In this document: piece by piece, positions 10,601-22,639 of the stretch
Position numbering within the stretch: position 1 is the stretch's first letter
Layout of the letters: every line of letters begins with the position of its first letter
Assembly (NCBI RefSeq): GCF_033807715.1
Contig: NC_084592.1
Coordinates: 27,833,919 to 27,897,918, forward strand
Reading direction: 5' to 3'
DNA: 64,000 nt
Source of the DNA: Cololabis saira
Taxonomy: Eukaryota; Chordata; Actinopteri; Beloniformes; Belonidae
Made by a program: the position numbers and the translations under genes
Notes under the pieces: model-generated
Told to the model about the DNA's origin: nothing
Databases searched by the model: none
What the model saw: only the letters and a program-made list of their open reading frames with translations

Positions 10601-13222
10601 GATGTTTACAAATCTTAGCCAACTCAAACAGAATTGAAGAGAAGACTGGGCAAAAATTCATCAAAGGTGAATTGGAAGACTGATAACATACATAAACAAA
10701 AAAAAAGATTACTTTGAGCTATTACTGATGAAGTGGTTAATCAGTAATAGCTCGAAGTAAGTTGGAGGATTTAGACCAAAAAAGAACTGGGTTATTGTTT
10801 TTGAGTGTTTTGATGTTCAAAGCCTTTACAACTGAGAGGGAATGCACTTTCACATGACCATAACGGGCACATTTGGTCACCAAGAGGTGAGAATGGGGCA
10901 TTTTCATGAGTACAAAGATTCTAGATATCAACACTTCATAGCTGGCTGTTACTCAAGTTTGAAAAGTCAAACTTCACATGGTGAACTGAGGGTAAACCAC
11001 AGTCTCAACTCATTTTCAGTTTTTCCCTTATGTGGTACATGTGGTTTGCACATCAAAAACAGCAAGTCCTGCAGAGAGCTTGGACAAGTCTATTATGCCA
11101 TCAGCCAGTTTTGCAAGGACTGGCATGGGGTTTGTTTTCATTACACGCTCCCAACAAAACTTTGACACCTGTGGCTAGAAGTCATGAAAAAAGAGGAATA
11201 AAAGCTTTAAAAAAGAAAAAAAGCCTGCTCTGTTCTCTATCTTTCAGTACTTTCAGTGCTGTACATTCTCCTCTGAAAGTACTGCAATGCTTAAATGTGT
11301 ATGTATAAAAAAGATTTGAAAAAATTTGAGTAATTATGTTGCACCTGTTGCTATGGAGATCTTTCCTAACAACAAACTAAGAGTCTGTAATGTGCATAGT
11401 CTGTATTTATTTCTGCACAAAGTTCCACTACTGAACTTGCTTGTTGTGTTTTTACAGTTAGGTCCAAAAGTCTTAGACAATATCAGAGTTTATATTATTT
11501 TGTCATTAAAATGAACAGACAAAAAAGAACAATGAAATGTGATCAAGACATGTTTAGATTTTCAGCTTGAATTTAGGAGATTTCTCAAAATTATTGCATT
11601 TAACATTCAGAAATTAGAGCCATTTTAAGGAAAATAACTCAATTTTCAGGTTCTCTTTGGACATATTGGAAGAGTTGGAATTACATAATTGCAAATATAG
11701 CCATCATTTTTAATATAATTTGCAGTGAATAACTGCCGGAGATCTGGAGCCCATAGACATCATAAAAATACTTTTTAATACAGTGCTTTCAAGATATGTG
11801 GGTTGAAGACATGTGATAGGTCCTTTGGAGGGATACTGCTTGTTTGCGGTCACAGATGTGGGTTCGCCCTGCCTGCCAAAAGCCCTCCATATGTCAACAT
11901 TCATTCTCAGTAATCAATAGTGACCCTTTGTCCCTTCTAACTGTAATGCAAGAGAGCATTTCTTGACATTTTAACTTCGCCATGGAATATCTTAGACATT
12001 TGTTTCTGTGCTTCAATAGTGGGTTTTCTGATAGTCCCATAATATAAATATAGTGCTCATTTACAAGTGAAACTTTTTCAGTAATACACTAAAGGTGTGA
12101 GTAATGTCAGGCCCAGAGATGAAGACTAGCTGAAACCAGTCAGCTTGAAAGTGGCGGCTCACATGCAGAAATCAATTTATATGTTCTCTGATGAATACTG
12201 GAAAGATCTAAATAAGATTAAGTTGGATGTTAACATCAATAGCCAATTTAGAAGCTCTTTGCCCAGCTCCTCATCAATTGTCTATGATTCTCCAAACTAA
12301 GATCATACTGACCACTGGAAATAAAATACTAATGACTCAAAGGTACTTAGTGCAAAAATTAGCTTAAAAAGAAAGGAAATATCCCTTTAACAGGCAATAT
12401 GGATCAGAGCCATTGCACATTTTACAAAAACCCATATGGCAAATAAATCAAACAGAGAATCTAATAACCCAAAACACTTCCAACAAAAGAGTCTAATGGC
12501 TTTTTTAGAGGAAAACAAACAAGCTGCTTTCCATCAATCGGATGGCCAATGAACATGATAGCAGCCACGTTAGGGCAGAATCTTGGATACTATTGGTACT
12601 TATGTTACTGCACTGGCACTACAGTAAATGGCTACTAAGGGACTCAACAGACAAGCTACATCCAATGAGAGAGCAGAGAGAGGTGTGACATCGTCGCGAG
12701 AAAAAGGTAAGGTGGAGGAAGACTCATGAAACAAGGAAGAAACTAGTTACAATTCACACACACCCAAGTGACATACCACAATACAAGCTGGAAACTTTTT
12801 TTTTCAAATCAAAAGATTATTTACTCATCTCAACCTCTCTGTAGCAAAGACAATTTCCGTTGCTTATGACTTGGAATCAATTCCAACATACATTTAGAGA
12901 ACAGTCCAGGAAGATAGCCACACAATGTAAATATTCATTACTTAGCACAGTGTGTACTACTGCATTACTAGGTCCTCCTGTGGAGGATTTCTTTTTTAAA
13001 CAAAACCTTTGAATAATGACCTCTGAGGAATGTCATGGTTACAAATGGGTAAATTAAGACTTGAAACATGTGTAAATGTGTATCAAACAAATTTAGTGTG
13101 TTTAGACCTGCAGTCTCTGGATCACCATAGAGGAGCTTAGCAGAATTTAAGATTTTTGGTGTGTAGAAGAGGTGATAAATCATGTTCATTATATGTTAAT
13201 CATATAACATTTTTGATCAGAT
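10601..13222. other. Long stretch with no gene recognised
   Basis: AT-rich. Positions 11455-11910 resemble old teleost DNA-element sequence ('taggtccaaaagtcttagac' start), but no pair of ends was found. The remainder shows nothing supportable and is presumably intronic to igfbp2. Confidence 0.3.
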
Positions 13223-13227
13223 GATAG

Positions 13228-13321
13228 TGTGGCAGGGTGGAGGAGCTGCAGCCACTCAGGCTGATGGGACACAGGTGTGTCCCATCAGCCTGAGTGGCGG
13301 CAGCTCCTCCACCCTGCCACA
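13228..13321. mobile_element. 94-bp palindromic insertion with LTR-like ends and 5-bp TSD
   Basis: It begins TGTGGCAGGGTGGAGGAGCT, the 5' end of the solo LTR family at 34458-34704 (minus strand). It ends with the inverse, AGCTCCTCCACCCTGCCACA. The two arms of about 47 bp are nearly perfect inverses. GATAG flanks both sides (13223-13227 and 13322-13326), the duplication length made by many LTR-element integrases. Confidence 0.75.
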
Positions 13322-13326
13322 GATAG

Positions 13327-14619
13327 CTAATCGGATTATAGGATAACCTAAAACAAAAGATGGCAGCATATGTGATGTTAAATGCATGTAGTAAGTGAGT
13401 TTCAAAAAGGTTTCACAACTTAACTCTAACTGCAGTACAGTTTTAAACATTGATAAAAGAACAATAATCTGATCTAATCGTTCACCGTTCTTGTGGCAGC
13501 TTTCTTCAAGGACACACAAAACCGAGCAGCACACTTCAGCTCGGTAATTGCTACATTTATTCCCGTACATAAAAGCAGCACAATGTAACTTTCAGCTTTT
13601 GTTGAGTTTGGCGGCTCCTTTGGACAAAAGCGGTAGTGCTTTACCAGTAGTGTGGAAGGGTTCCTACCATCCACCTCCAAGTATAGTGCCAGTGAAGGCG
13701 ATACAGACCCCTCAGACCATGACAGAGGTGTCATTAAACCTGTTGGAAGTTGGATGTACCATCACAATGACTCTGGAAATATGATATTAAGGTGGAAAAG
13801 TTACATTGTGCTGCTTTAACAGGACGTTAAAAAAAATAGAATTATTGCATTAGTCTGAATTAAATAGTAGTATTAAAATGCATGTAAACATATTAGTCCA
13901 GCTGAATCTGAGTCAAACTAAACATCCCATGGTTGGACTAACACACCCAGGTAATGTCGTGGAAGCTGAGGTAACGCTTGCATGTTAATATTCCAGTGGG
14001 ACAGGAACTTGCCTATGCTCTCTGCACATCCCCCACAGTCTCCGCTTTAGGCTTTTACCTGAAAGTGCTGGATGATGTAAAAAGTCAACCAATGCTAACC
14101 TATTGTTAACAAGTGGAAAGCACTATCACCATCTATCGTGGCTGAACATGACATACTTTGGTTGCTAAATCAGTTATTTTCACATAGGACACAGAAAAAA
14201 GAGTAAAATTAAATGTTCCATGTCCAGTTAAACTGCACATGGAAACATACTCACTGATGGTCTTTAGCTCTAATTCCAACTAGATCCAGCACATCAGCAT
14301 GATTACTTTACAGATCAAATGTACTGGATGGGTTCAGCAGCAATTGTCGTAAAAGGGGTTCCAGCAAAGTATCCACTTTAGGGGTGGTAAATACTTGTGG
14401 CTATTTTCTAATTTATTTTTACCAAATCACAAAGTCCATTTAAATTTCAAGTTGTGAGGTAGTCAAATGGGAAGAAGCAGTGAATGTTTTTACAATATAT
14501 TGTAGATCTGAGAGATTGTCCTCTTGTTGTCTGACTATTTACATTACATTTAATGTTATCCAATGATACTAAAAAAACTATGGCTTTCTATAGTTCCAAT
14601 ATAATTTTCTTTAACTTAC
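13327..14619 (-). other. Start of igfbp2-type intron 1
   Basis: The intron begins with a consensus donor (GTAAGT on the minus strand, 14614-14619). No further IGFBP exon, including the thyroglobulin type-1 'CWCV' exon, was found anywhere to the left, so intron 1 probably exceeds 14 kb. Confidence 0.5.
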
Positions 14620-14980
14620 CATTTGTCAGCTGTTGGTTCACACTTGTTGTTTCTTCCATGTCCACTTTTGGCCTGCATTGTCCAAAACCCTGGATGAGCT
14701 GATGCAAGGGGAATTCAGCGTCAAGTGTGGGGTAGCACCTGAGGCCGCTAGCGCACCTCGGCGTGTAGACGCCACAGAGCTCACCTTCCACCCTGGCACA
14801 CACTGGACAGCAGCCGCAGCCAGGCTCCCTCACTATCTCTGTACATAATGCTATGACTTCAGGACACCCAGTCCCATGCTCTGCTGTGCAACTTGGGCAC
14901 CGGAATGCTAAATCCCCCATTAAGAATCCAGGTAAGGCAAAATATGCAAACAGTAACCCGTATGTAACATTTATCAACAT
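14620..14980 (-). CDS. igfbp2: Insulin-like growth factor binding protein, exon 1 (igfbp2-type), partial
   Basis: This exon encodes the secreted IGF-binding N-terminal domain of an IGFBP, which sequesters IGF-I and IGF-II outside the cell. From the ATG at 14978-14980 it reads a signal peptide of about 21 residues (MLINVTYGLLFAYFALPGFL), then a domain with all twelve family cysteines. The signature GCGCCPVC is present, followed by CGVYTPRC and LRCYP. The segment ARVEGELCGVYTPRCASGLR resembles IGFBP2 more than IGFBP1, 3 or 5, but IGFBP4 shares part of it. An in-frame ATG 34 codons upstream would bury the signal peptide, so the inner ATG is preferred. The exon ends in AATG|GTAAGT, phase 1. The variable linker and C-terminal thyroglobulin type-1 exons are not in the window. 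Which teleost paralogue (2a or 2b) this is cannot be decided here. Confidence 0.85.
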
Positions 14981-17094
14981 TTTGACGGGTTTATTAATGG
15001 CTACTGAAGGCAAAGATGACCCTTGACAGACTACAGCATGAACCTCAGGATCCTCTAACAACCAGCCCTTGAGGGTAAACATTGTAGAGCTACTGACAGG
15101 GTCCTATCTACTCTCATGTTACCAACTGACACACTATTAACATGCCCGGAAATGAATGACTTCTTGTTTTTAAATGTTTTTACACAAAAACGCATTGCAT
15201 GAGGATTACAGGTACAGTGGCAAGAAAAGAATCTGAGCCCCAAGGAATTAACTAGTTCTCTGCAATATTTTACTTAAAAGATGTGGTCTGATATTCAGTC
15301 ACCATAGGCAAACATGCTTAAGGGGGAAGCATGAAGTTATAATTCCAATCATCTTTATTAAATATTGATACGCGACAAGAAACCGTAACCCCATGCACAA
15401 ACGTCAATAAGGGTAACTACAGTCGAATTAATAAGACTGGAGGTTTGGAGGTGTTGTTTTGAACTAGTTTAATTGATAAAAGAGACTCAAACTTTTTAAG
15501 TTTGCCGTTTCTAAGAAGCATGTGTTGAAAACATTTACAACATAATCTCAAAGTGTATCAGCATCCATCGCTCCACAGCGAGACAAACTGTCTGTAGATA
15601 CAGTTAAGTGTCTTTCATATTCTTCCCACACTCCAGATTCCAAATGCACAATGAAGAATCCTCAGTGAGCTCATAAAAGAAACCATGAGCAACAGCTAAA
15701 GGCTTGAGGACATCACTGTCCATGGCAGACTACCACAGAGGAAGCTGCTGTCTTCATAAAAACAAGAAATAAAAACAAAGCACATTGCTCACCACGGACC
15801 CCTTGTGGAGCTTAGAACCAATGCGATCATTTGACACATAAGTGTGAAATCTAACACCGTCTGGGGTTTCAAGTCATTTGTTGGTTTCATGCAGACCCTT
15901 TATTAAGGGCTGTTCAATTAACTCAAAATGTGTAGGCTACTGGTGCTAGACTAAAGACAATTCCAAACACGTTTCTACAAAGAATTGCACTGCTTTTCCA
16001 CTGGGCTGAAAGCACTGGAGAGCCAGGACCCTACATCATTTATTAAACCACCAAAGCAGGAAGGAGGAAATCCATCAAAGCAGCGTAAAATCCCTCACAA
16101 TAACAACAATATAAATCGAATTTTGGTGTGTTCAGATGCTGATCCCGGCCCTAAAAATCTTGTTTGGAGTCTGGACTTGACCTCATGCAACTTTTATGAT
16201 GAAAGTAAATCTTTTTAGTCACATGTTTCTTGTGCAGTACACATATTTTTTCATTGCATAGTTAAATCAGTAAGAATGCATGTACAATTTCACAGTGATA
16301 AAAGCTTAAAACTCAGAGAGGTTGTCTAAATATGGCAGCTGCATAGTTTTGGTTGAACACAATAATCACAGCCCCCGCCGTGACGTAGCAGTTCTTGCAT
16401 CTAGCCCAGCAAGGTTTTGGGGCCAGAGTAGCAACAGTTATCTTGGCACCAAGTCAGTGCTTTTCTTGCAGTGTTCAAAATGCAAAAAACTGGTGCTAAG
16501 TCTGGTACTAGTACCAAACTAGTGTTGGAACTGCTTTTGTCAAAAAGCTTTATTTGTATTGCACAAATACAAATAAGCTGTGGCCCAACAGCTGCCAGCC
16601 ATAACAGGTGTCAAGTTCACATCAACAGATTATCAGGTTATATGTTAATATTCAGGAAGGTAAAATCATACAAAAACCTTCCCACATACTTGGAGGAAAA
16701 AGACTTCTGTACTAAAAGATCATAGCAGCATGTCTTAGATTTGCAATGTTGAACCTGAACAAATCACAAAACTTATTAAGAAATGCTCTTTGGACAGATG
16801 AGAGCAAACTCGTGACATTTAGCCCCAACACACAGTGCTATGTTTGGTAAAAACCAAATCCAGTATAACAGCATCATCACCTCATACCAACACGGGTGAG
16901 GATTTTGACTTATTTTGTTGTCTCAAATACTGGGTACGTTCCAGTCACTCGGTTGACCATGAACTAATCTCAAAGCAATAAATGCATTTCATTAATCTAA
17001 AAGTCAACTCATGCACATTAGTGAGAAAAGTTTTTCATTTCATTTCCCATTTTGCTGTGATGCTAGGTCAAATTGTGGGGAATATTTGTATATT
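14981..17094. other. igfbp2 upstream region, no further gene recognised
   Basis: This should contain the promoter and 5' UTR of the minus-strand igfbp2 exon. No clear TATA box or CpG-rich island was seen. Positions 16340-16560 contain a short repetitive tract (ggtactagtaccaaactagt) resembling the interior of teleost MITEs. Confidence 0.35.
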
Positions 17095-18052
17095 TAGGGA
17101 CCGAGCACTTACAGTGCGAAGGCCCTATTGTATCTGTAGGAATTTTTCTTTATTAGGGCCCGAGCACTTACGGTGCGAAGGCCCTATTATATCTGTAGGA
17201 ATTTTCCTTTTTTTTTGTTCTTTTTCTTTTTCCGATGAAAGGAGGGCCTTTTTGCCCCCCCTAAACGTGCCCCAAAAGTCACCAAATGTTGCATGCAAGC
17301 CAGGCCTGGTGAAAAATTTGATATTTAATGGTTTGCATTAATGTGGCAAAATGGCTCAACAGCGCCCCCTAGAAAACTTTGTGACTCAAGCCCCACAATA
17401 CGGTTTGACCTACATGCACGGAAATCGGTACACACCTGTATCATGTCGCAACTTAAAGAAAAGTCTCTTGGCGCCATGGCCGAAACCGAACAAGAAGTCG
17501 GCCATTTTGAATTAATCGTGTCATTTTGGCGCAATTTATACCATTTCTTCGGCCGCTTCATGGCCCGAACCGTAACATGCACCCAGGTGTGTTATACCTA
17601 TTATATCCTATTTTCTGCCATAACTTTTGAATGGTATGACATACAGAGTCGTGGGTGGTGTCATCGGCCTCGGTTCTTACTTTTTCACCCGAATTGGCCC
17701 CGCCCCTTCTTCTGATTGGTCGATATGTGATAGTTCCTATTTTCTGCAATAACTTTTGAATGGTTTGACATAAAGACTCGTGGGTGGTGTCATTGGACTC
17801 AGTTTTGAGTCCTTGAACATAATTGCTGCAAATTAGCCCCGCCCCTTCATCTGATTGGTCGATATCTGATAGTTCCTACTTTCTGCCATAACTTTTGAAT
17901 GGTTTGATATAGAAAGTCGTGGCTGGTGTCATCCGCTAATTGTCCAGGCCAGAAGACATCTACATGCAAGTCATACAAGCGCTTCCACTGCAGCACGCCT
18001 GAACGTGCACAAGGGTGCGAGGGCCCATTCATCGCTGCTTGCAGCTTTAATT
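17095..18052 (+). mobile_element. RF repeat, copy 1
   Basis: It starts tagggaccgagcactt and ends gctgcttgcagctttaatt. Both termini recur at 44376-45385 and, reversed, at 37761-41265. The first 58 bp are tandemly duplicated (17096-17153 and 17154-17211). The interior has the shared words 'gccccaaaagtcaccaaatg', 'caacagcgccccctagaaaa' and 'ccatggccgaaaccgaac'. There are no terminal inverted repeats, no TSD and no transposase, so its class is unknown. Confidence 0.7.
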
Positions 18053-18613
18053 CTCTTTGCTTTTTGGTGTGACCATGTCATATTCCCACTGTTCAAATCA
18101 TTACATGTTGTTCCTTCCAACTTTCAAAGAAATTCATAGAAATAACAGAACTTTACAACGGTTGGATGGTACATGTGCACGGGCAAATTAATACAAAGTA
18201 AGCCCACAGGGCTTTGTAGGCCAAAACAAGGTATTATTCCAGGACCATTCCTCATTTTCTACCATTTCTACTGATCAAAACATTTTCCATCAATATCAAA
18301 GACACTGTCTGTTAACTGTCTGTGCACAGCATTTAAAGCAGGGGTCACAAACCTTCTTGAAACTGAGGGCTACTTCAAGGGCACTGAGTAATGCAAAGGG
18401 CCACCACTTTGATAAAACACTTCTGAAATAAGAAAATTACACAGTTTACCTTTAATTTAACATTATTATTAATGAAGACACCAATCGTTAATGATTCATA
18501 AAAAAAAAATATTCAGAATGATTAAACAAGGTAGGAAACAATATATTAATTAATTAATTAATTAAATTAAATCAAGTTTTTTTAAATTTTCACAAGCCAC
18601 TAACAGTTATGAT

Positions 18614-18746
18614 CAAATCATGAACTCTGAACCATGTTTGTACAAATGATCAATAATATAAGATTCAACAAAAATTGACTCAAATCATGAACTCTGAACC
18701 ATGTTTGTACAAATGATCAATAATGTAAGTTTTAACAAAAATTGAC
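18614..18746. repeat. 67-bp tandem duplication
   Basis: Two copies begin caaatcatgaactctgaacc, at 18614 and 18681, and differ at only a few bases. They lie within the hAT MITE just before the LINE insertion point. Confidence 0.9.
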
Positions 18747-18749
18747 TCC

Positions 18750-18998
18750 TCACTCATCACTCACTCATCTTCTTCCGCTTGTCCGTTCCCGGGTCGCGGG
18801 GGCAGCAGCCTCAGCAGGGATGCCCAGACTTCCTTCACCCCAGACACTTCCTCCAGCTCTTCCGGGGGGAGTCCGAGGTGTTCCCAGGCCAGCCGAGAGA
18901 CATAGTCTCTCCAGCGTGTCCTGGGTCTTCCCCGGGGTCTCCTCCCGGTGGGACATGCCCGGAACACCTCCCTAGGGAGGCGTCCGGGAGGCATCCGG
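18750..18998 (-). mobile_element. LINE, 3' part (split by an LTR retrotransposon)
   Basis: The minus-strand frame encodes the basic C-terminus of the LINE polyprotein (GRRPRGRPRTRWRDYVSRLA, then PPEELEEV and WASLLRLLP). It terminates in a short (CACT/CATC)n tail at the left end. TTGACTCCT at 18741-18749 repeats at 26646-26654 and is the TSD. The 5' portion of the same copy is at 24575-26645. Confidence 0.8.
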
Positions 18999-20933
18999 TG
19001 TTGTGCCCGACCATATGCCCATCTGAACTTATAAAATGTATGAACATTTTGTGATTATGAATTCCAGCAAAGCCAGACCCGGCCTCCCCCCTGGAGTTTA
19101 TGGCCCGGCTGCTATCTTCTCGCTCAGGCCAATTTATGACCCTGGTGGCCTGGTTCGAGATGGCCTGTATGTGACCCACGATACGGCTCCAGATCAAAGC
19201 AGGACAGGAAGGTTTCTGCCAGGGAAAACAGACTTCCTTGGGGTTTTATGACACCTAAGCAGGGGTCGGGATGCAGCGGAGCCCAAAACCAGACCTCAAA
19301 ATGGTACTGCTTCTTTGAACCCCCCCTTTTCCGCTTTAATGTGCCTCATAAAATGGCGCTGTTGCCTGAACTACAACCCCCAGCATGCCTTGCGGGGGGG
19401 GGTGGCGCCTACAAGCGGCGCTCATCCAATCGCAATGAGGCACCGATGACGTCACTGCAGCGCGCGTAGGATCAAAACCCCTGCCGCTGCTCCTTTTTCT
19501 GCTCTTCCGATCACCCTCTCATCCGAGCTGGATCGTTTGGCTCTGGGCCAAGATCCCATCTCCCTTTCTCCCCCCGGCTGGGGGGAGGTGTAAGGCCCCA
19601 TCGGGCCGCTCCGTTGGACCTGCAGCCCGTTGAAGCCGCGGTGCACGGAGCCGCCCCCATCAGCTCCCGGTCTCAACTTTTCATCCAGAGTCCTGCTTCA
19701 CGTGTCCCCGGTCCCTGGGAGCTGGAAAGGGGGGGGAAGCCGCTCCGAAGCTCGGCCCCGGCCCAGGGTGAGACCCGTTCTTCTTTCCTAACCTCTCTCT
19801 CTGCTCTTAAAACTTCACCTGAAAGGACCTGTGGACAGCCTGCCCCGCGCAGAACCGAGACGCATCCCGCTGCCCGTCCCGGGGCCACGCGCTCAGGCCG
19901 ACGGGCACCAGCACTCAGAAGAAGTAGACTGGCCCCGCGCGCCCCCGAGACGACGTGATAGCCTCCGGACCGGAGCTGGAGCGCCGGCTGCTTCAGCTGT
20001 ACCCCCGTCCTCTCGTGATTCCAGAGTCAGGAGGAGGAGCGGGAGAGGCGGGAGGACTCTCTGGGATCGGACTCCGACCAAAGACCCGGCAGGAACCCCT
20101 GATCGGCACCCGGAGACCCGAGGAGGCGTGAGGTTTTGAGACCTGGGTGTATGAGTTTAACTGGGAGTGTTACAGAGCTAAATCTGTGTTCAGAGCTGAG
20201 ATTACACCACCATCATTATAAGGACTGTTTTCATTAATTTGTAGTCACTACTTTCTGCTAGTCATTCATGTTTTAAAGCGCTGTTTTCTGCAGTTGATCA
20301 CGGTTTAACACCGGGATCACCATCCGTTCTAATTGCACGTGGCCAAGAGGGCGCGTCCATCTTTAAAAGACCACAGGAGCCCCGTTTGAACTGTAGATGT
20401 TCTGTATCTTCGTTATTATTGCTTGATTTCTTTTCTTTTTCATTCCATGCATTTAACGTTTATGTTTCATTTTATTGATTGTTGTTTTTCTAGTTAATTA
20501 ATTGTTTTATGGATACTTAAGCCATTTCTGCCATCAGATTTATTTGGGTGTTGCGTTTATCATCTTTTGACACCCGTATGTAAATAAATTCTGATTGATT
20601 TCTTTATGAGTGGTTGTGTTATTTCATGCAAGATTTGGTCACAAATTGATTTGTTTAAGCAGAGCCTAGTGTTCGGATATCACGCCTTCACTGTTATTCT
20701 GTAAGATTTGCTGTTCTGCAGGATAATTCAAATCATAATGAGACTGATTTTCTGCTGTTAGTTATCGAATTCCACCGGAAGTAAGGCCCCGGCGGTGGTG
20801 CCCCTACGAGAATTATCATTTTTGATAATACAATTTGATAAATAGTCAACTTTATTAATTATTAATAATTCTTTAATAGAATTATCATTAGCCTTGATAA
20901 CTGGACAGCCAAGCTACCTTGAGTTGCACAACA
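18999..20933 (+). mobile_element. 5' LTR (1935 bp) of a non-coding LTR retrotransposon
   Basis: It begins TGTTGTGC and ends GCACAACA, perfect 8-bp inverted ends. It repeats at 22640-24574 with a constant offset of 3641, so there are no indels, and no substitutions were noticed on reading. It contains a CpG-rich segment (about 19330-20140) with a CCAAT motif (19425-19429), a palindromic TGACGTCA (19447-19454), a possible splice donor near 19768 and AATAAA at 20583. CCGG precedes it and follows the 3' LTR (4-bp TSD). Confidence 0.9.
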
Positions 20934-22639
20934 TAAATGGTGCCCCGTGTGAGGCTCTCGAAACGATATTTGTGACCAGGTTGTATGAAATAACAGAACA
21001 TTAATTTTGATCGGGAAAGAAAATATTTTTATTTTTCTTCCCCCCTCATTATCTGATTCCTACGATTTTAAAACCTCCCGGTTCTAATGGCAACCTCGCC
21101 TCACTAAAGGGTGATTGCTTTGTTAAGTTCTTTAATTTTATTAATTTGAACTTTTATTTTTCATCACACGATTATTAATCTTGTGATTGATTTCCTCTGC
21201 AACCTTGCTTCACTGAAGGTAATGGTTGGGTTTGCTTTAAGTTCTGTTAATTTTATTAACCTGAACTTTTTCTATCACTCAATTTTTGTGAATCTGTTTG
21301 AGTAATTTCCTCTTGCAACCAGGTTCCATGGAAACTAATGGTTGGCTCGCTGTAAATTCCTGATTTTTATTAATCTGAACTTTTATTGAGGGATCACTAT
21401 TTTATTAATCTCTGATTAATTCCCTTTTGCAACCATACTTAACTGAAGGTAATGGTTGACTTAATTTCTTTAATTCTATTAATTGAACTGTTGCTGATTA
21501 CCCCATGTGAGTTATTAATCTTCTCAGATTAATCTCTACTGTGTTTTAAGTTGAATCTTTAATTTAAAGTTATTTAAAGATTCCTCCCTTTTTATTCACT
21601 TTATTAATTCCTTTCAGTTGGTTCTTGCTTCTAAGGTTATAACCAATACCCCAGTCTCTCAGGGTTTGTTATCGGTTTAATTTCTTCTAATCTGGGTGAT
21701 AACGTGAGCTGACTTCGTTAATAAGTGTAATCTCTTGCCAGAATCCCAAGCGAAGCGCTGGGGCCTGGACTGTGAGCTGAGGTGTGGTTATTAATGGCAG
21801 AGAGCTCATCGCAGTGGACGGAGAACCAGCAGAGGTGACCAGGCTGATGGAGATGGACCGACAGGCAAGTCTGTTCTTAGGCTGGACCCAAAAGTGGTGA
21901 GCCCGGTCATCTCATCCCCTGAGCCCCCTGGTCAGACACCACCGTGAGTAAGCCGATAAATTAATTACCCGAAAGGAGCTGCGGCCCTTCCCAGTTTTCA
22001 CTGTTACTGACGCTGAAGAAGCAGCTCAGCGTTTTCTTAAAGTAAACCAGAGGAGAACAGATCACGATTAACAACCAAGGCGCAGACGCCGTACCTCAGA
22101 GCGAGGGGGGTCCCATGTTTGACCTTTTTTAGCAAAAGAACACTGAACAGCTGCATTACCTTGTATGCAGCGGCCCCCTCACAATTTTTCTGACCCAGAA
22201 GTGGAAGCCCGCTCCACACCTGAAAGGGGGGTAGGATACTTTGGGGCGTTAAAAAAAATTCACGCCTACAAACAATTTCCAGGCTTCCATAGCCGACATA
22301 AGTTAATTTGTGTGTTTTTGTCTCCTAGCAATTAATCAAAGAGTGGTTAAATTGTTGGTTTTTGATTTTAGGTACAGTGTACATACTGAAACCTAACTAA
22401 CCCCTCCTTTTATCTTTCATCTACCGCACTTTAAGAGTGATATCACTGTGTTAGGTAAATGAATGATGTTATTGCTTTGAATATGTTTTTCTTTTCATAT
22501 TTTTGTGCATTGCTCGCCTAGTGGACTAACCAGGCTAGCCTCACGCCCCCAACCAGAGTTTATGGCCACATGGACTGGTGCACCGTTGTTAGATTCGACA
22601 ACCAGACCCTGCATTCCGGTTTTCGATTCGAAGGGGGGA
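20934..22639 (+). mobile_element. Internal region of the LTR retrotransposon, no gag or pol
   Basis: Four bases after the LTR comes TGGTGCCCCGTGTGAGG (20938-20954). This is complementary to the 3' end of vertebrate elongator tRNA-Met and is a textbook primer-binding site. Just before the 3' LTR is GAAGGGGGGA, a polypurine tract. The 1.7 kb between contains no long frame and no reverse transcriptase, protease or integrase motif. It does hold a degenerate tandem repeat. The element must therefore move, if at all, with proteins supplied by another element. Confidence 0.85.
21089..21540. repeat. Degenerate tandem repeat of about 113 bp
   Basis: Four or more units each start with gcaacc (21090, 21199, 21315, 21429). 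They share the order 'gcaacc...actgaaggtaatggttg...tttattaa...gaactttt...tgatt'. Spacing is 110-116 bp and unit identity is clearly imperfect. Confidence 0.7.

Noticed and set aside
10842..11308. Two overlapping plus-strand frames of about 100 codons
   Set aside because: No motif, no splice context, and composition like the flanking AT-rich DNA.
1..14619. Remaining igfbp2 exons
   Set aside because: Looked for the thyroglobulin type-1 CWCV exon on the minus strand and found none, so they are taken to be outside the window.
19614..20139. Arg/Pro-rich open frames on both strands of the LTR (also at 23255-23780)
   Set aside because: Typical of GC-rich DNA. No gag-like or other motif, and both strands are open at once.
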